Assembly: GCA_013378375.1 (NCBI GenBank) | Contig: JACAFT010000030.1 | Span: 1-7,543 of the forward strand | DNA from: UBA57 sp013378375 | GTDB lineage: Archaea > Thermoproteota > Nitrososphaeria > Nitrososphaerales > UBA57 | Direction of reading: 5' to 3' | DNA: 7,543 bases | Shown: positions 1 to 5,053 of the stretch, piece after piece | How the letters are laid out: every line of letters begins with the position of its first letter | Position numbering within the stretch: the stretch's first letter is position 1 | The notes under the pieces: model-generated | What the model was told of the DNA's origin: nothing | Database searches by the model: none | Seen by the model: only the letters and a program-made list of their open reading frames with translations | Translations under genes and position numbers: made by a program

Positions 1-136
1 AAAACCAGCTGAAGAAGCTAAGGCAAAAGAAAAACCAGCTGAAGAAGCTAAGGCAAAAGAAAAACCAGCTGAAGAAGCTAAGGCAAAAGAAAAACCAGCT
101 GAAGAAGCTAAGGCAAAAGAAAAACCAGCTGAAGAA
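1..136 (+). repeat. Perfect 30-bp tandem repeat, about 4.5 copies, in coding sequence
   Basis: The unit AAACCAGCTGAAGAAGCTAA plus the following ten bases GGCAAAAGAA repeats with period 30 and no mismatch from position 1 to 136; the match breaks at 137 (T instead of G). The array is cut by the window edge, so the copy number is a minimum. The period is a multiple of three, so each unit adds ten residues (KPAEEAKAKE) in frame. Identity extends to synonymous positions, which points to recent slippage or unequal recombination rather than selection on the peptide alone. Confidence 0.97.
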
Positions 137-163
137 TCTGAAATTGCTACTAAAAAAGAATAA
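2..163 (+). CDS. C-terminal end of a ribosomal-type protein, probably S24e (5' end outside window)
   Basis: Open frame running in from the left edge and ending at TAA 161-163. Only 53 residues are visible. They are four copies of the decapeptide KPAEEAKAKE, then a partial fifth copy that degenerates into the tail SESEIATKKE-like end (visible end: EIATKKE). The segment is charge-balanced, rich in Lys, Ala and Glu, and certainly low-complexity, probably a helical or disordered tail rather than a folded domain. The identity is inferred from position: in many archaea rps24e lies directly upstream of rps27ae, and archaeal ribosomal proteins of this kind can carry Lys/Ala/Glu-rich C-terminal extensions. 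No diagnostic S24e core is in the window, so another upstream gene remains possible. The stop lies 14 bp before the S27ae start, consistent with cotranscription. Confidence 0.55.
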   Translation, partial: KPAEEAKAKEKPAEEAKAKEKPAEEAKAKEKPAEEAKAKEKPAEESEIATKKE

Positions 164-164
164 T

Positions 165-168
165 GGTG
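165..168 (+). promoter_or_regulatory. Ribosome binding site GGTG for S27ae
   Basis: GGTG lies 9 nt before the TTG at 178 and pairs with the CACC core of the archaeal 16S 3' end (complement of GGAGGTGATC). It supports TTG as the start. The frame has a stop at 169-171, and no in-frame ATG or GTG follows before the conserved core. Confidence 0.5.
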
Positions 169-177
169 TAATGTGTT

Positions 178-456
178 TTGTTAGACGAAGAAAAAAAAGA
201 AGAGACTGAAGTTTCTACAGATGGTGAAGAAACACCTGTTGAAGACAAGCCTGTTGCTAAAGCAAAAGGTAAAAGACAAAAACGAAAACCGAGATTTAGT
301 CCTCAAATCTATAAATTTTATAAAATAAATGATGATAAAGTTACTAGATTGCGTAAGGACTGTCCTCGTTGTGGCAAAGGCAGCTTTCTTGCTGAACATT
401 CAGATCGTTTATCTTGTGGAAAATGCGGTTATGCTGATTTCAAGTCTGTAAAATAA
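178..456 (+). CDS. rps27ae: 30S ribosomal protein S27ae
   Basis: Small-subunit ribosomal zinc-ribbon protein of the archaeal/eukaryotic S27a family, 92 residues. The zinc site is seen as CPRC (C62, C65) and CGKC (C80, C83), in the typical context FYKINDDKVTRLRKDCPRCG and DRLSCGKCGYADF. Archaeal members are usually a domain of about 50-60 residues. Here residues 1-38 form an N-terminal extension, first acidic (EEKKEETEVSTDGEE), then basic (KAKGKRQKRK). The start codon is TTG: an in-frame TAA sits 9 bp upstream and no other start codon occurs before the core, so the extension is part of the frame unless initiation is unusual. It follows the probable S24e gene by 14 bp and is likely cotranscribed with it. 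It acts in the cytoplasm as part of the 30S subunit. Confidence 0.95.
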   Translation: MLDEEKKEETEVSTDGEETPVEDKPVAKAKGKRQKRKPRFSPQIYKFYKINDDKVTRLRKDCPRCGKGSFLAEHSDRLSCGKCGYADFKSVK

Positions 457-460
457 AAAC
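449..460 (-). terminator. T-rich terminator for the minus-strand nucleotidyltransferase gene
   Basis: Just past the minus-strand stop at 474-472, the minus strand reads GTTTTTATTTTA. It lies over the end of the S27ae gene, so the two convergent genes end at back-to-back T-tracts within about 25 bp. No stem-loop is visible. Confidence 0.35.
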
Positions 461-473
461 TTGTTCTATTTTT
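461..473 (+). terminator. T-rich terminator after S27ae
   Basis: The plus strand reads TTGTTCTATTTTT immediately after the S27ae stop, with no convincing hairpin. Archaeal RNA polymerase can terminate at such T-tracts without a stem. The tract also covers the last two bases of the convergent gene's frame. Confidence 0.4.
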
Positions 474-1302
474 AGGTAATTCTGAGTAATTTTTCTGGTT
501 TGGCTAAATATTCTGGCATAGATTCTACTTTTTTATTTCTGTCGATCTTTGAAAATAATTCTTTTATTACAATTTCTAATTTTACTCTACCAGCAATTCC
601 ATGAATGTAATAATGTTTTATTGTTCTTTTTATTAAAATTAAATTCCAGAGAATATTGTTAGTATCTGTATTTTTTATTTTAATAAATCCATTGCTAAAA
701 CTTACTATTCCTTCATCTTGTAGATCTTTTATTGTTTTTTCAAATACCTTCAAAGTTTTTTTAATATTTTGTTTTCCTTGTTTTGAATGATATGTCATTA
801 TATAGCTGTATTTTACTGGAGGATATATCTTCATTCGCATGTTTAGTCTTTTAAATAAAAAATATTCTATTGGAATATTTAGATATTTAATCAAACTCCG
901 ATGTTTTGTCTTAAGCATATTTATTGATTCTTTTACTACTCGTTTTTTATAATTATATTCCACTTCTTCAAAAAATTCTTTATTTAATAAAACTTCATAT
1001 GGATTTAGTAGTCTCCCTGCTACGAATTCTCCTAACGACGCATTATTAGCATCATTTAATATCTCTTTTTTATCTACAAAAATTGCCGAAATATTAATTT
1101 TATTAAAAATATATTGATAACGTATCTTTTCTTTATAATTATTTATTACAACAATTAAATCAAAATCACTTTCTTTTTTTGCATAACCTGATATTCTTGA
1201 ACCGTATACACATATTGCCTTTATGTCCCGGTTTTTTGTTTTCTTATTGATAGTATCTAAAAGTGTTTTCTTTTCACTTTCGTTTATTTTATTTTTTTGC
1301 AA
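472..1302 (-). CDS. Pol-beta-superfamily nucleotidyltransferase-domain protein of unknown role
   Basis: A 276-residue protein whose N-terminal third carries the Pol-beta/MNT-type nucleotidyltransferase signature: VYGSRISGYAKKESDFDL, with the G34-S35 pair and metal-binding D46 and D48. A third acidic residue is expected on a later strand; D77 in AIFVDKKE is a candidate. This family transfers nucleotides to proteins, RNA or small molecules; the substrate here cannot be told. The C-terminal two thirds (about 110-276) are basic, mostly helical-looking and not recognised, ending in a distinctive PEYLAKPEKLLRIT. The protein is longer than a minimal MNT antitoxin (about 100 residues). The start is TTG, fixed by an in-frame TAG 9 bp upstream; no clear ribosome binding site is seen. 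It overlaps the end of the HExxH gene by 14 bp, so translation is probably coupled. Confidence 0.8.
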   Translation of the reverse strand: MQKNKINESEKKTLLDTINKKTKNRDIKAICVYGSRISGYAKKESDFDLIVVINNYKEKIRYQYIFNKINISAIFVDKKEILNDANNASLGEFVAGRLLNPYEVLLNKEFFEEVEYNYKKRVVKESINMLKTKHRSLIKYLNIPIEYFLFKRLNMRMKIYPPVKYSYIMTYHSKQGKQNIKKTLKVFEKTIKDLQDEGIVSFSNGFIKIKNTDTNNILWNLILIKRTIKHYYIHGIAGRVKLEIVIKELFSKIDRNKKVESMPEYLAKPEKLLRIT

Positions 1303-2011
1303 TATCTTCTAACTCTTTAATCCTTTCTATTATTATTTCATCAAATTTGCTATTAATTAATGCTTCAACAGGAATTCTAGTTCTATTGTCTGTTGGACTA
1401 ATTGATAATAATGGCAATCTTTTTTTAATCCATAATTTATTAGTTTTGTTATTCAATTTCTCGTCTACTGAGTGATTTTGAAATTTTTCTTTCAGATGTC
1501 GTATAATCTGCGGTGATTTATTTCCATATTTGAATATTAATCTTGGTTTGAAGATTCTTTCTGCGTCTGCAAATTTTGACTCAAATAAAGTGCCTGATAT
1601 TTCATCTGATAAAATATCCATTTTCTTAAATTTTCTTATGAATTCGACATAGTGTAGGAATTCATGTGCTAATATTGCTTGAATAGTTCCTTTTAAACCA
1701 AAAGCTACAAGTGGTGCTGATAATTGGATTATTATTTGTACATTTTGATTTATTTTATTGTGAACAGGTATTGTTCTTGCAAATAATGCTCCTATGTTTC
1801 CTTTTTCTAGACTTGTTGATGATACTGGTAAAAATGGTTCTACGTAGTATTCAGGAAATTTCATTTTTGATGATTCTTCTATTCTGGTAATTCCTTGTTT
1901 AACATGAGTATTTTTTCGATATATTTCTTTAATAATTGATTTTGGTATCATCTCTCTTATTTTACTATCATTGAACCTATACATTGGGTCCAAATGTTTA
2001 TTGATCACCAT
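1289..2011 (-). CDS. Putative HExxH zinc metallopeptidase-like protein
   Basis: A protein of up to 240 residues with a classic zinc-protease motif HEFLHYVE (H116, E117, H120), preceded by a helix-like GTIQAILA. E144, in the context FESKFADAE and 24 residues after the second His, is a plausible third zinc ligand of the gluzincin kind. No signal peptide or membrane segment is obvious, so a cytoplasmic enzyme is likely. The substrate is unknown and I recognise no named family. The longest frame starts at ATG 2011 and overlaps the Lrp gene by 14 bp, but has no ribosome binding site. A TTG at 1993 (residue 7) sits 9 nt after a perfect GGTGATC and may be the true start, giving 234 residues and a 4-bp gap after the Lrp gene. 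ATG 1984 is a third option. Confidence 0.75.
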   Translation of the reverse strand: MVINKHLDPMYRFNDSKIREMIPKSIIKEIYRKNTHVKQGITRIEESSKMKFPEYYVEPFLPVSSTSLEKGNIGALFARTIPVHNKINQNVQIIIQLSAPLVAFGLKGTIQAILAHEFLHYVEFIRKFKKMDILSDEISGTLFESKFADAERIFKPRLIFKYGNKSPQIIRHLKEKFQNHSVDEKLNNKTNKLWIKKRLPLLSISPTDNRTRIPVEALINSKFDEIIIERIKELEDIAKK

Positions 2012-2468
2012 CTGTTTGTATTTTTGTGATATAGGATAATTTTTTCCTATTCATCTCAATAAAAGTTTCAGTATGTGTAAGACCTTCTATTTGTGCAACT
2101 TTTTCTGATACAAGTGAATGTAAATCTTTTAATGATTTTGCACTCAACCAAATCAATAAATCAAATCTTCCTGTAATTTCTATTATCTCACGTGCTTCTT
2201 CTATACTTGATATATTATTTATAATATCTTTCCTTTGTTTTGAATCAATATTACACCCTATTATTGCTCTTACTGGATAACCTAACAATTCTTCATTAAT
2301 TTCTAATGTGTATTTTTTTATGAAACCTTTATCGATCAGTCTTTTTATTCTACTATACACTACTGACATATTGACATTCATTTTTTCACTCAATTTTGGT
2401 ATTGATATGTTTGCTTCATTACTCAATTCGGATAAAATCCTTAGGTCTATTTGATCAAATTTTACCAA
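1998..2468 (-). CDS. Lrp/AsnC family transcriptional regulator
   Basis: A 156-residue protein with the family's two-domain plan. An N-terminal winged helix-turn-helix (about 4-50) reads FDQIDLRILSELSNEANISI, then PKLSEKMNVNMSVVYSRIKRLIDKGFIKKY. A C-terminal RAM/ACT-like effector and oligomerisation domain (about 66-145) includes ITGRFDLLIWL and IEGLTHTETFIEM. Length and motif order are normal for the family. Such proteins usually bind DNA as dimers or octamers and often respond to amino acids. The start is TTG 2468, fixed by an in-frame TAA two codons upstream and served by GGAGAT at 2479-2484. It follows aspartate-semialdehyde dehydrogenase by 64 bp and has its own likely TATA box. Control of the threonine genes is an attractive but unproven inference from position. 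Confidence 0.93.
   Translation of the reverse strand: MVKFDQIDLRILSELSNEANISIPKLSEKMNVNMSVVYSRIKRLIDKGFIKKYTLEINEELLGYPVRAIIGCNIDSKQRKDIINNISSIEEAREIIEITGRFDLLIWLSAKSLKDLHSLVSEKVAQIEGLTHTETFIEMNRKKLSYITKIQTDGDQ
2003..2009 (-). promoter_or_regulatory. Strong ribosome binding site GGTGATC deciding the HExxH gene start
   Basis: The minus strand reads GGTGATC, a seven-base match to the complement of the archaeal 16S 3' end. It lies inside the end of the Lrp gene. The nine-nucleotide distance to TTG 1993 is ideal, whereas ATG 2011 overlaps the upstream edge of the site. This favours TTG 1993 as initiator. Confidence 0.55.
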
Positions 2469-2478
2469 TTTTTATTAA

Positions 2479-2484
2479 ATCTCC
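2479..2484 (-). promoter_or_regulatory. Ribosome binding site GGAGAT for the Lrp/AsnC gene
   Basis: The minus strand reads AGGAGAT ten nucleotides before TTG 2468. It confirms TTG as the start and implies a leadered mRNA for this gene. Confidence 0.55.
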
Positions 2485-2512
2485 TGTAATATTATCAAAT
2501 ATATACACAAAG

Positions 2513-2520
2513 ATTTAAAA
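2513..2520 (-). promoter_or_regulatory. Candidate TATA box of the Lrp/AsnC gene
   Basis: The minus strand reads TTTTAAAT. At the usual 25-27 bp spacing it would start transcription near 2490, leaving a leader of about 20 nt that contains the ribosome binding site. It lies within the 64-bp gap after aspartate-semialdehyde dehydrogenase. Base composition is very AT-rich, so the box is only a candidate. Confidence 0.4.
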
Positions 2521-2532
2521 AGTTATAAAATA
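2517..2532 (-). terminator. Possible T-rich terminator after aspartate-semialdehyde dehydrogenase
   Basis: Immediately after the stop at 2535-2533 the minus strand reads TATTTTATAACTTTTT. There is no stem-loop. It overlaps the candidate TATA box of the next gene, so termination and re-initiation may be packed into the same bases. Confidence 0.3.
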
Positions 2533-3627
2533 TTATTTTTGAATAATTTTTGCATTGACAAGAACTTCGCTTGTTAGAACTACTCCTTTTGCAGCTCCCA
2601 TGCGTGTATTGTGTGATAATAAAACATATTTTATCCCGTTAGGAAATACTTCATCTTTTCTTATTCTTCCTACTGATGTTGTCATTCCATCTTCTAATTC
2701 TCTATCTAATCGTGGTTGTGGCCGGAATGGATCTTTGTGAATTGTAATTAGTTTCTTAGGAGCTGATGGAAGATCTTTACCCGCAAGCGAGTTAGCAAAT
2801 TTATTCATTGCTTGAATTACATCTTCTACTTCAACTTTATTCTTTGTATTTACTAACACTGATTCTGTATGTCCATCTAATACACCTACTCTTGTACATG
2901 TTGCTGATACATTATACTTTGCATTGACTATGCTATTTCCATCATAATTGCCAAGAATCTTTTTTAATTCAATTGATACCTTTTCTTCTTCTTTTGGTAT
3001 ATATGGAATTATGTTGTCAACTAAATCGAAAAGAGGTATTCCTGGATTTCTTCCTGCACCTGATGCTGCTTGAAGTGATGTTATTACTACTGAATCAATA
3101 CCAAATTCATCTAAAATTGGTTTTAATGTTATTACAAGACCTGTTGTTGTACAGTTAGCTTGTGGTGCAACAAATCCCTTCCATCCTCTTTTTTTCTGTT
3201 TTTCTAATAGTGGTACATGTTCATCGTTTACTGCAGGAATTAATATTGGTACATCTTCTTCATATCTATAAGCAGATGCAGTGCTTAAAACAGGAATATG
3301 TTCTGCAAATTTAGACTCAATCTGAGCAGCTCCTGCTTCTAATGCTGAATAGGCAAGATCAAATTCAGTTGGATCAATCTCACTAACATTCTTAACAGTC
3401 ATATTTTTGATATTTTCATTTATTTCTCCTTCTCCAAACCATTGAATAGATCCTGCACTATTTTTTATTGCGTCTATGTATTTCTTACCAGCAGACCTCT
3501 CAGAGGCTGCTAAACATGTTACCTCAAACCATGGATGGTCTTGTAGACCTGAAATGAATTGTTGGCCAACCATTCCAGTTGATCCTAAAATTGCTACTTT
3601 ATACATTTGCTGACTTTGACTATTCAT
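2533..3627 (-). CDS. asd: Aspartate-semialdehyde dehydrogenase, archaeal/fungal type
   Basis: A 364-residue enzyme that reduces aspartyl phosphate to aspartate semialdehyde with NADPH, the second step from aspartate to threonine. The N-terminal nucleotide-binding loop GSTGMVGQQF is at 15-24. The catalytic cysteine is C159 in PQANCTTTG, and the base is probably H253 in VLDGHTES; SGAGRNPG and RPQPRLDRE are further family marks. Length and motifs fit the archaeal/fungal branch, which also includes malonyl-CoA reductases of Sulfolobales. The position beside aspartate kinase and homoserine dehydrogenase argues for the amino-acid role. The start is ATG 3627; ATG 3606 (Met8, MYKVAILGS) is an alternative that would still retain the whole fold. 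No ribosome binding site precedes either ATG, so a leaderless mRNA from its own promoter in the 38-bp gap after aspartate kinase is possible. Confidence 0.95.
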   Translation of the reverse strand: MNSQSQQMYKVAILGSTGMVGQQFISGLQDHPWFEVTCLAASERSAGKKYIDAIKNSAGSIQWFGEGEINENIKNMTVKNVSEIDPTEFDLAYSALEAGAAQIESKFAEHIPVLSTASAYRYEEDVPILIPAVNDEHVPLLEKQKKRGWKGFVAPQANCTTTGLVITLKPILDEFGIDSVVITSLQAASGAGRNPGIPLFDLVDNIIPYIPKEEEKVSIELKKILGNYDGNSIVNAKYNVSATCTRVGVLDGHTESVLVNTKNKVEVEDVIQAMNKFANSLAGKDLPSAPKKLITIHKDPFRPQPRLDRELEDGMTTSVGRIRKDEVFPNGIKYVLLSHNTRMGAAKGVVLTSEVLVNAKIIQK

Positions 3628-3648
3628 CAGAAATTTAATAAATGTTTT

Positions 3649-3657
3649 TATTTATTT
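3649..3657 (-). promoter_or_regulatory. Candidate TATA box for asd
   Basis: The minus strand reads AAATAAATA 22-30 bp before ATG 3627. That spacing would give a leaderless transcript, matching the absence of a ribosome binding site. The gap is so AT-rich that the match could be chance. Confidence 0.3.
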
Positions 3658-3665
3658 TGTTTTTA

Positions 3666-5051
3666 TTACATATTAAATTCTCTGTGAATTGCTTCAATTG
3701 CTTTTACTGTATTAGACTGATCTACTACAAATGAAATGTTTTGCTCAGATGACCCCTGAGCAATCATTTTAACATTCATATTCTCTCTTGAAATTGCCCC
3801 AAATAACCTTGCAGCTACTCCTTGAGTTCCTTTCATTCCTGCCCCTACAATCGAAATTACTGCTACTGAGTCATCAGAGGATATGTTTGTAACAGTACTT
3901 TTTCCTAATAGACTCACTTGTAATACACTAACTGCCTTTCGTACATCATTATTCTTAATCAGAAACGTTATATTTGCTTCAGAAATACTCTGAGAAATCA
4001 TTATTATGTTTACATTATTTCTACCTAGCACTCCGAATATTTCTCCTGCAGTACCTGGATTTCCTACCATATTCATACCTGACAAAGTTATCATTGCTAA
4101 TTCATTTATAGAAGTTACTGCTTTTGTTACTTCATTCGTTTTTACAATTATATCCTTGTTAATCAGTGTTCCTTCTGCTTCTGGATTAAATGTATTTTTT
4201 ATTCTTACAGGAATGTTTGCCGTTCTTGCTGGATCTAAAGCTCTTGGATGCATGCCCTTTGCACCCATTATTGCCATTTCTGCTGCTTCATCATATGATA
4301 ACTGTGGAATAGTTTTGGCATTGGGATATAGCTTTGGATTAGCTGTTAACAATCCATCCACATCCGTCATAAACCATATCTCATCTACACTTAAACACAT
4401 TCCAATTAATGAGGCTGAAAAATCTGATCCACCTCTTCCTATTGTAGATATATCTCCTTGTTGTGTTACTCCAATAAATCCAGTAATAACTGGTACTGTC
4501 TCTTCTAGTAAGTTCGATAAATTATTCTTCACATTATGTTGAGTAACTTTCATTAATGGCGATGCATTTCCAAAATTCTCATCTGTCATAATTCCTACTT
4601 CACCACCTGTAAAAGATTTTGATTTTATTCCCATATCTCTGAGTTTGGCAGAAATTATTGGCACAGCTAACTGTTCTCCAAATGAAACTATTTTATCTCT
4701 TGTTTTATCACTTAGTTCTTTTACTATAATTACTCCTTCTACTGTTTTTTCTAACTCTTTGATTAAACTTGATACTTTTTCAAAAACTTCATCTTGAATT
4801 TTCTTATCTTGAATTATGTCTTTAATTGCATCTTGATGTCTTTGTACTATGTCGTTAATAATTTTTTTATTAACCTGTCCTTTCTTTGCGTTTTCAGATA
4901 ATTCTAATAATTCATCCGTTGTTGATTGCAATGCAGAAGAAACTACGATTACTTGATTGTTTTTCTTTACTTTCTGGACAATATCACAGACATTAGTTAT
5001 CTTCTTTCCACTTCCTACCGACGTACCACCGAATTTTAAGACTATTTTCAT
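3666..5051 (-). CDS. lysC: Aspartate kinase, monofunctional, with two C-terminal ACT domains
   Basis: A 461-residue enzyme that phosphorylates aspartate with ATP, the first and committed step of the threonine branch and, where present, of lysine and methionine synthesis. The amino-acid-kinase domain (about 1-300) starts with KFGGTSVGSG (6-15) and contains SFGEQLAV (123-130), FTGGEVGIMTDENFGNA (147-163), the phosphate and aspartate-binding STIGRGGSDFSA (202-213), and MTDVDGLLTANPK. Two ACT domains follow, about 318-385 and 396-455, the usual place for allosteric feedback by an end product. No homoserine dehydrogenase is fused to it. Length is typical. ATG 5051 is preceded by GAGGG at 7 nt and lies 2 bp after the homoserine dehydrogenase stop, so the two are cotranscribed. 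Which amino acid inhibits it cannot be read from the sequence. Confidence 0.96.
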   Translation of the reverse strand: MKIVLKFGGTSVGSGKKITNVCDIVQKVKKNNQVIVVSSALQSTTDELLELSENAKKGQVNKKIINDIVQRHQDAIKDIIQDKKIQDEVFEKVSSLIKELEKTVEGVIIVKELSDKTRDKIVSFGEQLAVPIISAKLRDMGIKSKSFTGGEVGIMTDENFGNASPLMKVTQHNVKNNLSNLLEETVPVITGFIGVTQQGDISTIGRGGSDFSASLIGMCLSVDEIWFMTDVDGLLTANPKLYPNAKTIPQLSYDEAAEMAIMGAKGMHPRALDPARTANIPVRIKNTFNPEAEGTLINKDIIVKTNEVTKAVTSINELAMITLSGMNMVGNPGTAGEIFGVLGRNNVNIIMISQSISEANITFLIKNNDVRKAVSVLQVSLLGKSTVTNISSDDSVAVISIVGAGMKGTQGVAARLFGAISRENMNVKMIAQGSSEQNISFVVDQSNTVKAIEAIHREFNM

Positions 5052-5053
5052 TA

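Noticed and set aside
1..136. CRISPR array
   Set aside because: The units are directly contiguous with no spacers, the period is an exact ten codons, and the open frame runs through all copies.
171..216. ATG at 171 as an alternative start near S27ae
   Set aside because: It is in another frame and reaches a stop after twelve codons. ATG 163 is in frame but meets TAA at 169.
472..2011. Toxin-antitoxin or abortive-infection pair (MNT-type nucleotidyltransferase with a protease-like partner)
   Set aside because: There is no HEPN partner, the nucleotidyltransferase is too long for a minimal MNT antitoxin, the HEFLH protein lacks an ImmA-like helix-turn-helix, and the setting is housekeeping genes without mobile features.
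4006..4542. Plus-strand open frame (178 residues) opposite aspartate kinase
   Set aside because: It is antisense to ACT and kinase motifs, has no ribosome binding site or recognisable domain, and arises from the codon pattern of the real gene.
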